From: Actinomycetota bacterium
GTDB taxonomy: Bacteria; Actinomycetota; Acidimicrobiia; Acidimicrobiales; Ilumatobacteraceae
DNA: 32,387 nt
Direction of reading: 5' to 3'
Assembly: GCA_009702755.1 (NCBI GenBank)
Contig: WLHL01000016.1
Location: 1-32,387 of the forward strand
Shown here: positions 17,570-24,372 of the stretch, in pieces
Layout of the letters: every line of letters starts with the position of its first letter
Position numbering within the stretch: the stretch's first letter is position 1
Translations under genes and position numbers: made by a program
The notes under the pieces: model-generated
Seen by the model: only the letters and a program-made list of their open reading frames with translations
What the model was told of the DNA's origin: nothing
Databases searched by the model: none

Positions 17570-18370
17570 ATGAGCCCGTACGAAATCTTCTCTTCGCACG
17601 TCCGCGACAATTCTCCTGTCGCACTTGCCACCATCATCGAAGGACCAAATGTCGGCGCCCTTCTCGTTGTCACGCCACAAGGAGTTGCAGGCGGCTCACT
17701 CGGCAACTCAGAAATCGATCGCGTTGTTTCTCGCGACACGATGGGCGAACTTGAAGCAGGCCGCACCATCGTTCGCCATTACGGCCCAGAAGGGCAGTCA
17801 ACTCCCGAAGATCTCATCGATACCGACACCGTTCGTGTCTTCATCGAAAGCTTTTCTCCACCGCCATTGATGTGGATTTTTGGTGCCGTGGACTTCACCG
17901 CCGCACTCGCACGTGTTGCAAAAATTCTTGGCTACCACGTGACTGTGTGTGACGCTCGCGAGATCTTCGCAACACGTCGCCGCTTTCCTATGGCTGACGA
18001 AGTACGCGTGACATGGCCAACGCCAATGTTCGAAGAACGCGGCGATCGCCTCGGGCCTCGTGACGCGGTGTGCATTCTCACGCACGACCCAAAGTTTGAT
18101 GTTCCTGCCATTGAAGGCGCACTTGCCACCAAAGTGGGCTACATCGGCGTCATGGGTAGTCGCAAGACTCATGAAAAGCGTCTTGAGCGACTTGCTGATG
18201 TCGGCATCACATCGGCAGAACAACTCTCCCGTGTTCATTCCCCGATTGGTCTCGACCTCGGTGGACGCACACCCGAAGAAACTGCAATCTCCATTGTGGG
18301 CGAAATCATTTCGTCGCGCACCGGACGTGAAGCGCGTTCACTCGGCGCCACTGACGGCCCGATTCATTAA
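17570..18370 (+). CDS. XdhC-family protein with Rossmann C-terminal domain (CoxF-like, part 2)
   Basis: The 266-residue protein has a degenerate XdhC N-domain (PVALATIIEGPNVGALLVV, GGSLGN) in which the SGGC and CGG cysteines are missing. A complete XdhC_C Rossmann domain follows: MWIFGAVDFTAALARVAKIL, CDAREIFATRRRFP, and GYIGVMGSRKTHEKRLERL. It presumably works with the preceding 105-residue protein in Mo-cofactor sulfuration and insertion into CoxL. The frame extends into the previous gene, but ATG 17570, one base after that gene's stop, gives a family-typical start. The next gene is on the other strand. Confidence 0.87.
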   Translation: MSPYEIFSSHVRDNSPVALATIIEGPNVGALLVVTPQGVAGGSLGNSEIDRVVSRDTMGELEAGRTIVRHYGPEGQSTPEDLIDTDTVRVFIESFSPPPLMWIFGAVDFTAALARVAKILGYHVTVCDAREIFATRRRFPMADEVRVTWPTPMFEERGDRLGPRDAVCILTHDPKFDVPAIEGALATKVGYIGVMGSRKTHEKRLERLADVGITSAEQLSRVHSPIGLDLGGRTPEETAISIVGEIISSRTGREARSLGATDGPIH

Positions 18371-18406
18371 CTGCCTGACGACACCGTCACAACAGAAGCC
18401 ACTTAC

Positions 18407-19099
18407 TTACAAACGGTACGTAGCGATAAGGCTGGGGTTTGTCCAGATAACACGCTGTGCTTGTTCTTCCGACATCATCTTGAGACGAACAGTCTTGCGG
18501 TTGAACGGTGCGTGAATCATCGCGTTACCGACACCAAGGTACATCTGTATGTGAGTTCCCTCACCAACAATGCTTCCCACGATTGCATCTCTACGATCAA
18601 CTCGCATGAGGCGATCCATTTGTGACACGGACTCTCGTGGCAAATCAACACCTGCTGTGCGCCACGCGTACCACATGAGTCCCGAGCAATCCATAAAGAC
18701 ATATGGATACTCTTTGCCTTCGAGGTACGGAACATCAAGTTGAGTAATGGCAGCAAGCACAGCGATTTGATGTGCACGAGGGGCACGAGACCACGCAGAA
18801 TCAAGAGCAACAGCATCAATGCGCATCTTTGCGGCAATGGCATCAGACACAACTTTGCGTGCCACTAGGTATTGCGGGTCGTTGATGTTTTCGGTGCGCT
18901 GGATGAAATGTAATGCCGACACTGCCTGCACCGACATTGGATTGCGCTGTCTCATTTTCTCGCCAGGCATTTGGAGCCGGTCAGAACCCTTCGACGTACC
19001 GGGCGCCCCATCGACAGCAAAGGCACCGGCTGGCTGGGTCACGACAGCCACGATTGCCAGTGCAGCAAGTGCACGACGGGCTGTGGCAGCGCGGAACAT
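18407..19099 (-). CDS. Secreted NlpC/P60-like cell wall hydrolase
   Basis: The 230-residue protein has a signal peptide (basic start, hydrophobic residues 10-22, likely cleavage near AGAFA-VDG), a helical middle part, and an NlpC/P60 papain-like domain. Cys138 in MDCSGLMWYAW is the nucleophile, His183 in GTHIQMYLG the base, and His196 in MIHAPF the third residue. Such enzymes cut peptide bonds in peptidoglycan stem peptides. It sits on the opposite strand inside the cox accessory genes, between the XdhC pair and mocA. A -10 hexamer TAGCCT lies 7 bases before its ATG. Confidence 0.85.
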   Translation of the reverse strand: MFRAATARRALAALAIVAVVTQPAGAFAVDGAPGTSKGSDRLQMPGEKMRQRNPMSVQAVSALHFIQRTENINDPQYLVARKVVSDAIAAKMRIDAVALDSAWSRAPRAHQIAVLAAITQLDVPYLEGKEYPYVFMDCSGLMWYAWRTAGVDLPRESVSQMDRLMRVDRRDAIVGSIVGEGTHIQMYLGVGNAMIHAPFNRKTVRLKMMSEEQAQRVIWTNPSLIATYRL

Positions 19100-19102
19100 T
19101 TA

Positions 19103-19130
19103 AGGCAGGCTATTACTTATGTACCTGCCT
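19103..19130. promoter_or_regulatory. Inverted repeat in the NlpC/mocA divergent region
   Basis: A perfect 7-bp inverted repeat, AGGCAGG-N14-CCTGCCT, overlaps the -10 hexamer of the NlpC gene at one end and the first codons of the mocA-like gene at the other. Equivalent positions in the two arms are 21 bp apart, two helical turns, which suits a dimeric DNA-binding protein. Confidence 0.45.
19107..19112 (-). promoter_or_regulatory. -10 element for leaderless NlpC gene
   Basis: Minus-strand TAGCCT ends 7 bases before ATG 19099. It overlaps the left arm of the inverted repeat at 19103-19130. Confidence 0.55.
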
Positions 19131-19697
19131 CGCCGAACAACTCTTGGGGTTCTTCTGGCAGCAGGCGCCGGCTCCCGCTTCACCGGCTCCCACCACAAGC
19201 TTCTTGCCCCGCTGAAAGGCATTCCAGTGGTCTCCTACGCCGTTTCCGCCATGAAGACGGCTGGTTTTGAGGACTGCATCGCCATTACTGGCTCCGTGGC
19301 TCTGACAGGCCTTCTCGACGATGTCACAGAGGTCCATAATCCTGATTGGGCTACCGGACAACGCAGTTCTGTTTTGGCAGCCATCGATTATGCAGAGACT
19401 CACGGCTTTGCCTCCATCGTGGTGGGGCTTGGCGACCAACCTTTCATTGAGTCCAACGCATGGCATGCAGTAGCCAATGCAGATTCCCCCATCGCCATTG
19501 CCACGTACGACGGCATTCGGGGAAATCCTGTGAAGTTGTCATCTTCGGTCTGGGACCTCTTTCGTTCCACCCCCGGAGACCCCGATGTAGGCGCTCGCGC
19601 ACTGATTCACCTGCACCCCGAACTGGTTCGGGAAGTAGCCTGCAAAGGCAATTCTGCAGACATTGACACCACGGAGGACCTTTCCAAATGGATCTGA
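19119..19697 (+). CDS. MocA-like molybdenum cofactor nucleotidyltransferase
   Basis: The 192-residue protein is a MobA/MocA-type NTP transferase. It has the nucleotide-binding signature LGVLLAAGAGSRFTG followed by HHKLLAPLKGIPVV, a VVGLGDQPFIE motif with the metal-binding Asp, and GIRGNPVKL. By family and context it most likely adds CMP to molybdopterin-Mo, giving the MCD cofactor used by CoxL-type enzymes. Proof that CTP and not GTP is used is not visible. The ATG lies 19 bases from the divergent NlpC start, with no clear Shine-Dalgarno sequence. The last 10 bases overlap coxG. Confidence 0.87.
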   Translation: MYLPRRTTLGVLLAAGAGSRFTGSHHKLLAPLKGIPVVSYAVSAMKTAGFEDCIAITGSVALTGLLDDVTEVHNPDWATGQRSSVLAAIDYAETHGFASIVVGLGDQPFIESNAWHAVANADSPIAIATYDGIRGNPVKLSSSVWDLFRSTPGDPDVGARALIHLHPELVREVACKGNSADIDTTEDLSKWI

Positions 19698-20371
19698 ACC
19701 ACGCATTCACCGTTGAAGTACCCGTGGACGATGCATGGCGCATCCTCACCAACGTGGAGCGCATCGCCCCATGTCTTCCTGGCGCACAATTGCAAGAGAT
19801 CGAAGGCGACGTCTACCGCGGAGCTGTCAAGGTGAAGGTTGGTCCGATTCAGGCGCAGTTCAAGGGCCAAGCAAGTTTTGTTGAGTTTGATGAAGTCGCT
19901 CACAAGGTGGTTCTCAAAGGTGAAGGTCGCGACATCGGTGGCAAGGGCAACGCTTCTGCACTCATTACCGCAGAACTCACCGCACTCACTGAAACGTCAA
20001 CATCAGTCACGGTCAACACAGATCTCAGCGTCACGGGCAAGGTGGCACAGTTCGGTCGTGGCGCAATGGCCGACATCTCCGACAAACTGCTCGCACAGTT
20101 CGTTGTCAACCTCAACGAGATGATTGCGGCCAGCGATACAGCTCCTGTCGAAGCAGCAGCACCCGTTGCCGAGACTCCGGCACCTGCGCCATCAGCTGCA
20201 ACCGCAACTGATGCACCAGCAGAACCCGCCCAGCCCACCGTGCGCAAGATTGATGGTCCTGAAGCAGAAGCGCTTGACTTGTTGTCAATCAGCCGTGGCG
20301 TCATCGTGAAGCGTGCGCTCCCAGTCGTTGTTGTCGTTGCAGCAATCGTCATCTGGTTCATCGCTAAGTAA
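19688..20371 (+). CDS. coxG: CoxG-type SRPBCC protein with C-terminal membrane anchor
   Basis: The 227-residue protein has an SRPBCC/CoxG domain at residues 1-150 (HAFTVEVPVDDAWRILTNVE, APCLPGAQL, VKVGPIQAQFKGQ, GRGAMADISDKLLAQFV). An Ala/Pro-rich linker follows, then one membrane helix at the very end (RALPVVVVVAAIVIWFIAK). In O. carboxidovorans CoxG helps recruit CO dehydrogenase to the cytoplasmic membrane. A similar anchoring role for this form II enzyme is an inference. It overlaps the mocA-like gene by 10 bases and ends 3 bases before DUF501. Confidence 0.92.
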   Translation: MDLNHAFTVEVPVDDAWRILTNVERIAPCLPGAQLQEIEGDVYRGAVKVKVGPIQAQFKGQASFVEFDEVAHKVVLKGEGRDIGGKGNASALITAELTALTETSTSVTVNTDLSVTGKVAQFGRGAMADISDKLLAQFVVNLNEMIAASDTAPVEAAAPVAETPAPAPSAATATDAPAEPAQPTVRKIDGPEAEALDLLSISRGVIVKRALPVVVVVAAIVIWFIAK

Positions 20372-20374
20372 TCA

Positions 20375-20863
20375 ATGCTGCTCAGCGGCGAAGCGCCTTC
20401 AGCGGACGACATCGAGGCAGTTACTCGCCTCATTGGTCGTGTTCCCCAAGGCGAATTTCGAGTTGTTGTGCGCACTGCACACGGCGAGCCCGTTGTTCTC
20501 CTGAATGCTCCCCTCTTGGAAGATGGCACACCAATGCCCACGCTGTATTGGCTTGTGGGAAGCAGCGAAGTACACGCGGTGAGCACGCTTGAATCCGATG
20601 GTGCGGTCGACGAGGTGGAAGCCCTCATCGGACTTGACGCAATTGATGCCATTCACACGTCATACGGCGCACGACGTGATGCGCTCATTCCTGATTCACA
20701 TACTGGTCATCGCCCCAGTGGTGGTGTGGGCGGAACTCGTCGTGGCGTGAAGTGCTTGCATGCACACCTTGCCCATTGGCTTGCTGGCGGAGACGATGCA
20801 GTGGGCGAATGGGTCGCCATGCAACTTGATGCACGTGGTGCAACGCGAGCAGCACGACTATGA
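20375..20863 (+). CDS. DUF501 family protein
   Basis: The 162-residue protein shows the DUF501 pattern: VTRLIGRVPQGEFRVVVRTAHGEPVVLLNAPLLEDGTPMPTLYW split over its first half, then GGVGGTRRGVKCLHAHLAHWLAGGDDAVGEW. The function is unknown. In Actinobacteria the gene sits between the ftsB-like gene and ppx; here it keeps ppx but has been separated from ftsB by the cox island. It begins 3 bases after coxG with no visible promoter, and its stop overlaps the ppx start (ATGA). The start is the only ATG before the conserved region. Confidence 0.9.
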   Translation: MLLSGEAPSADDIEAVTRLIGRVPQGEFRVVVRTAHGEPVVLLNAPLLEDGTPMPTLYWLVGSSEVHAVSTLESDGAVDEVEALIGLDAIDAIHTSYGARRDALIPDSHTGHRPSGGVGGTRRGVKCLHAHLAHWLAGGDDAVGEWVAMQLDARGATRAARL

Positions 20864-21771
20864 ATGTCGCAATCATCGACGTGGGCACAAACTCCACCAA
20901 CTTGTTAGTGCAAGACAGCAACGGCGCAGACCTTGCACGCGTCATCGCAACCACTCGCCTCGGAGACACACTGCAACAACTCGGCACTCTCAGCGCCGAG
21001 GCCATTTCACGCACAGTGGACACCATCGCATCGCACATCGACGTTGCTGCCAGCCACAACGCATCACGCATTGTTATTACTGGTACAGCAGCATGTCGAC
21101 GCGCCAGCAATACTCAAGACTTCATCGATGCCGTTCATGAACGCACCGGGCTCACGGTAGAGGTTTTGTCGGAGAAGGACGAAGCCACCTACGCATTTCG
21201 TGGTGCACTCACGGGCCTTCCCGAACTACTAGCCCCCACCTTGGTCATCGATATCGGTGGCGGCAGCACCGAATACACCGTCGGAGTTCTTGATGCAGAA
21301 ATGTCGGCCAGCATTCCCTTCGGTTCGGTCACGGGTACGGCATCGCACATCACAACAGATCGTCCGCGCCCCGAAGATCTCACCAATCTCATTGGGGCAG
21401 TCGCTGATGATTTAGAAGAGATTCAGCGGACGATTCCTGCTCTCACATCTCCGGCACGCGCTATTGGCATTGCCGGCACCATTGTCACGATTGCCGCAGT
21501 CGAGATTGGCCTTGCTTCGTTTGATGACGAGGCACTGCACGGTTTCGTTCTGACCCGTGATGCAGCGGAAGATGTCTTTCGCACAATGGCGACTGAGACT
21601 CTGGCGCAGCGGGTGCTGAACCCTGGCCTCTCTCCAGATCGGGCCGACATCATCGTGGCGGGTTGCTGCATTCTCGTGTCCACCATGCGCCGCTTGCGTC
21701 TTGATGAAATCATCATTTCGACGCGCAGCCTTCTTGATGGAATTGCAGCGCGTGAAAGACTGAACCCATGA
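20860..21771 (+). CDS. ppx: Ppx/GppA-family exopolyphosphatase
   Basis: The 303-residue protein has the short actinobacterial form of the actin-like Ppx/GppA fold. It shows the phosphate-1 motif VAIIDVGTNSTNLLV, the EKDEATYAFRGA segment, and phosphate-2 VIDIGGGSTEYTVG, with GIAGTIVTIAA near the C-terminal half. Members hydrolyse polyphosphate or the pppGpp gamma-phosphate; which applies here is not decidable. It overlaps DUF501 by 4 bases and its stop overlaps the GNAT start, so three or more genes are translationally coupled. Confidence 0.93.
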   Translation: MNVAIIDVGTNSTNLLVQDSNGADLARVIATTRLGDTLQQLGTLSAEAISRTVDTIASHIDVAASHNASRIVITGTAACRRASNTQDFIDAVHERTGLTVEVLSEKDEATYAFRGALTGLPELLAPTLVIDIGGGSTEYTVGVLDAEMSASIPFGSVTGTASHITTDRPRPEDLTNLIGAVADDLEEIQRTIPALTSPARAIGIAGTIVTIAAVEIGLASFDDEALHGFVLTRDAAEDVFRTMATETLAQRVLNPGLSPDRADIIVAGCCILVSTMRRLRLDEIIISTRSLLDGIAARERLNP

Positions 21772-22394
21772 CCGCCATGCACCCCGCACGACCATCCAGC
21801 GTTGGTTTGCGCCTGTATGGCCGTCGTGTTGTGCTGCGACCACTGGTGCCGCAAGATTTCAATGCGTGGTCAGAAGTACGGCGCCGCAATGGTGAGTGGC
21901 TCACACAATGGGAACCGCTTCGTCTCCCCCATCATCCTGATCCTGAAACGAATCGCGAGGTGTTTGCTGCGCGATGTGGTTCACGAGATCGCGAGCGATT
22001 GGCCGGCAGTCAATATGCATTCGGCATCTTTGTTGATGGCACATTTGCCGGTGAACTCAATCTCAACAACATCGTGCGTGGCGCTATGCAGTCAGCCACC
22101 ATCGGCTACTGGATCGATCGCGCACGCGCAGGTCGCTCACTCATGTCCGAGTCGATTGTTGTTCTTATGCAATTCGCTTTTGAAGAACTCAATCTTCATC
22201 GACTCGAGATTTGCATTATTCCGCGCAACAGCAACTCACGTCGCGTTGTGGAAAAGCTAGACCTTCGCGAAGAAGGAACTGCTCAACGATTCCTCGAAAT
22301 CAATGGCGCGTGGGAAGACCACGTGCGCTTTGGTTTCACCATTGAAGAATGGAATGATCGCGGCGAACAGCTAGTGCGTGACTGGCTGGCCTAA
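21768..22394 (+). CDS. RimJ/RimL-type GNAT N-acetyltransferase
   Basis: The 208-residue protein is of the RimJ/RimL group. It has VVLRPLVPQDFNAW at the start, the FAGELNLNNI strand, an acetyl-CoA-binding turn around DRARAGRSLMSE, and LNLHRLEICIIPRNSNSRRVVEKLDLREEG, typical of ribosomal-protein-alanine acetyltransferases. The substrate is probably a protein N-terminus but cannot be fixed from sequence. The ATG overlaps the ppx stop (ATGA). Its stop overlaps the last bases of the opposing basic-protein gene. Confidence 0.88.
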   Translation: MTAMHPARPSSVGLRLYGRRVVLRPLVPQDFNAWSEVRRRNGEWLTQWEPLRLPHHPDPETNREVFAARCGSRDRERLAGSQYAFGIFVDGTFAGELNLNNIVRGAMQSATIGYWIDRARAGRSLMSESIVVLMQFAFEELNLHRLEICIIPRNSNSRRVVEKLDLREEGTAQRFLEINGAWEDHVRFGFTIEEWNDRGEQLVRDWLA

Positions 22395-22699
22395 GCCAGC
22401 GCATTCCACGCTTGGGCCCGAGCCCGGCGCACCGAATTACGACGCTTCCAGTCTTTGGTCTTCCAGTGCTTCAACGGTTGACGACGACCTTTTGCTTTCG
22501 CTTTTTCGGGGTCGTGATGATGCACAGGTTTCCAAGCCATTCCAGGCTCAATGACATCAAGTGCGTCGGTGCCGTGTTGCACAGCCTCGACCACGAGGTG
22601 CAACTCGCTGTTCACCCGATGCCGCTCGTTGTGGGCGTGAGCCCTCAAGTCGGCCCGCGGTGCTGGCGCGAGGTCCTGATTGCGGTGACGTTGACTCAT
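22391..22699 (-). CDS. Small basic protein of unknown function
   Basis: I do not recognise this 102-residue protein. It is rich in Arg, Lys and His: an N-terminal RHRNQDLAPAPRADLRAHAH, a central VIEPGMAWKPVHHHDPEK, and a Trp/Lys/Arg-rich end with LKHWKTKDWKRRNSVRRAR. That composition suggests nucleic-acid binding, but this is inference only. The case for a real gene is strong: AAGGAGG ends 5 bases before the ATG, a TTCACA-N17-TACCTT promoter lies upstream, and the opposing GNAT gene ends exactly at its stop. Plus-strand frames here have no family-like features. Confidence 0.65.
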   Translation of the reverse strand: MSQRHRNQDLAPAPRADLRAHAHNERHRVNSELHLVVEAVQHGTDALDVIEPGMAWKPVHHHDPEKAKAKGRRQPLKHWKTKDWKRRNSVRRARAQAWNALA

Positions 22700-22704
22700 C
22701 GCCG

Positions 22705-22729
22705 CCTCCTTCCGGAGTCCGAGGACTCC
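22705..22729 (-). promoter_or_regulatory. Leader hairpin and Shine-Dalgarno of the small basic gene
   Basis: On the minus strand GGAGTC-CTCG-GACTCC can form a 6-bp hairpin (bases 22714-22729), immediately followed by GGAAGGAGG (22705-22713), which ends 5 bases before the ATG. The stem may control ribosome access, or the palindrome may bind a protein. Confidence 0.45.
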
Positions 22730-22749
22730 AAAGTGGTTCCCTTTTACGC

Positions 22750-22778
22750 AAGGTACTCCTCGACCTCAGCTTTGTGAA
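22750..22778 (-). promoter_or_regulatory. Candidate promoter of the small basic gene
   Basis: On the minus strand TTCACA (22773-22778) and TACCTT (22750-22755) are separated by 17 bases, a good sigma-70-type match. The leader would be about 43 bases. Confidence 0.45.
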
Positions 22779-22835
22779 GCACCTTTTCGCAGATTTTTCT
22801 CCCTCATTTTTTGGTCTAGCGTTGAGGGTGATACG

Positions 22836-22851
22836 TGTCTAACGAGACACT
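22836..22851 (-). terminator. Candidate hairpin at the protease gene end
   Basis: GTGTCT-CGTT-AGACAC on the minus strand includes the TAG stop of the protease gene. No T-run follows, so it is only a weak terminator candidate. Confidence 0.25.
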
Positions 22852-24317
22852 CGCAGACTGCGCAACACAGGCGTGCCGTCAGCATTGGTCCGTAGCCCGA
22901 TCTTGCAGGTTCCTGCTCGCAAGAACCGAATCCTCACACCCATCACCCTGCAGATACTGCGTGATGAAGAAGACACATTCCAGATTAATTCCAAGTCTCC
23001 ACCAAATGTTGCAACATATGTGAGCGGAGTACTCAATCCCACACGCAAATTGCGAACCATGCCCGTGGTGACTCGATGTGTTGCGACACCTTCACCTATT
23101 GCATTGCGCGCTTTTACAACTACCTGATACTTGTAGTTGTTCTTCACGCCAGAGAAACGAACAGCAGTCGTTCCCGGCGCAACAATTTTGCGTGCCAATA
23201 CTTTTCCGTTGCGCAACAAAGATACTGTTGTGGCAGTAATCGGGGAACCGCCATCACACGGAGCATCCCAACTTGCAACAACAGAGGCATTGTCAATCGA
23301 GGTCACAACGTGAGACGGCTGACCAGGAACTCCCACCTCAATGGGAGCAGTGTTAATGAACAACATTCTGTTCGCCGTGGTGGGACCAACACCAGACAAC
23401 ACACCAGGCGTTGCACGAGCCACGATTGCATTTGCTATCTGGTCTGTACACAAACCAGGTTGTTGTTGCGCCAACAGCGCTGCATACCCCGCAACCAACG
23501 GCGATGCCATTGATGTCCCCACGTCCATGTCGTATGAGGTTGGGGACGTGATCCATGCCGATTGCACAGGTCGCTGACTTGTTCCGCCTGGAGCCAAAAG
23601 GTCAATGCATGGGCCAAAATTTGAATAGGTAGCCATGCTGTCGGCAATTGTGGTGGCACCAACAGTGAGAGCTCTCGGTACATCTCCCGGCGAGATATTG
23701 CACGCATTCAATGCCTGAGCGTTGGCGTCACCGTTGCCAGCTGCCACCGTGACAACAACACCTTCTTCAATGAGCGCAGCCACTTGTGTGTCAATTGCGG
23801 CGCCATTGTCGCCTAAGTCAACACCCAAACTGAGATTCACAACTGCTGCAACACCCGACTTGTGATGACCGCGAATCCACTTCAAGGCTTCTACGACATC
23901 TCTCACGTTGCCGCCACCATCGCAATCAAGAACTCGTACAGCAATGATGCGGGCTTGCGGCGCAACACCAACAGTTGACCCTGCTGCAAGACCTGACACA
24001 TGCGTGCCGTGACCATCACAGTCAGTTGTTTCTGGCGTCACCACTGAATCACCTAAAGAAGTCGGGATATCAATACCTGGCACAACTCTTCCACCGAATT
24101 GTTCATGACTTGCAAGAACTCCAGAGTCAACGATGTAGATGTTGATGCCAGCACCTGTCAATGCACTCAATGACACATTGGAGTCCAACGGCAACTGCTG
24201 TTGGTTAATGCGATCTAGGTGCCACGCATCTGGCAACGGAGCCGACACTGCTGTCGTAGCGGAGACCATGGGAAAAAGAAGTGCACCAACGACGAGGGCG
24301 CGACGAATCCTTCTCAC
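22839..24317 (-). CDS. Secreted subtilisin-like serine protease (S8, proteinase K/aqualysin type) with Fn3 domain
   Basis: The 492-residue protein has a signal peptide (MRRIRRALVVGALL, likely cleavage after AVSA at residue 26). A proteinase-K-like catalytic domain follows, with Asp64 in YIVDSGV, His103 in DGHGTHVSG, oxyanion Asn195 in AGNGDAN, and Ser269 in GTSMASP. A fibronectin type III domain spans about residues 325-415. The last about 75 residues resemble an Ig-like extracellular repeat (SICRVMGVRIRFLRAGTCKI). The aqualysin-type mature start WHLDRINQQQLPLD follows the signal peptide directly, so there is no I9 propeptide, which is unusual. The GTG start is supported by a -10 hexamer 8 bases upstream. 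Confidence 0.92.
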   Translation of the reverse strand: MRRIRRALVVGALLFPMVSATTAVSAPLPDAWHLDRINQQQLPLDSNVSLSALTGAGINIYIVDSGVLASHEQFGGRVVPGIDIPTSLGDSVVTPETTDCDGHGTHVSGLAAGSTVGVAPQARIIAVRVLDCDGGGNVRDVVEALKWIRGHHKSGVAAVVNLSLGVDLGDNGAAIDTQVAALIEEGVVVTVAAGNGDANAQALNACNISPGDVPRALTVGATTIADSMATYSNFGPCIDLLAPGGTSQRPVQSAWITSPTSYDMDVGTSMASPLVAGYAALLAQQQPGLCTDQIANAIVARATPGVLSGVGPTTANRMLFINTAPIEVGVPGQPSHVVTSIDNASVVASWDAPCDGGSPITATTVSLLRNGKVLARKIVAPGTTAVRFSGVKNNYKYQVVVKARNAIGEGVATHRVTTGMVRNLRVGLSTPLTYVATFGGDLELIWNVSSSSRSICRVMGVRIRFLRAGTCKIGLRTNADGTPVLRSLRVSR

Positions 24318-24325
24318 AATGAATC

Positions 24326-24331
24326 AGACTA
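24326..24331 (-). promoter_or_regulatory. -10 element for leaderless protease gene
   Basis: Minus-strand TAGTCT ends 8 bases before GTG 24317. A TTGACG hexamer lies 19 bases further upstream (24351-24356), a possible -35 with long spacing. Confidence 0.55.
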
Positions 24332-24372
24332 ACGACGAAGAATTCAGGAGCGTCAAGAAACGAAGGAAGGTA

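Noticed and set aside
9570-20371. A canonical aerobic CO dehydrogenase (form I) cluster
   Set aside because: The CoxL signature is AYRGAGR, not AYxCSFR, so the active-site Cys of form I is absent. I annotate it as a form II Mo hydroxylase of unknown substrate.
22412-22842. Plus-strand open frames across the small basic gene
   Set aside because: They lack motifs, while the minus-strand gene has a promoter, a Shine-Dalgarno sequence and a stop that meets the GNAT stop.
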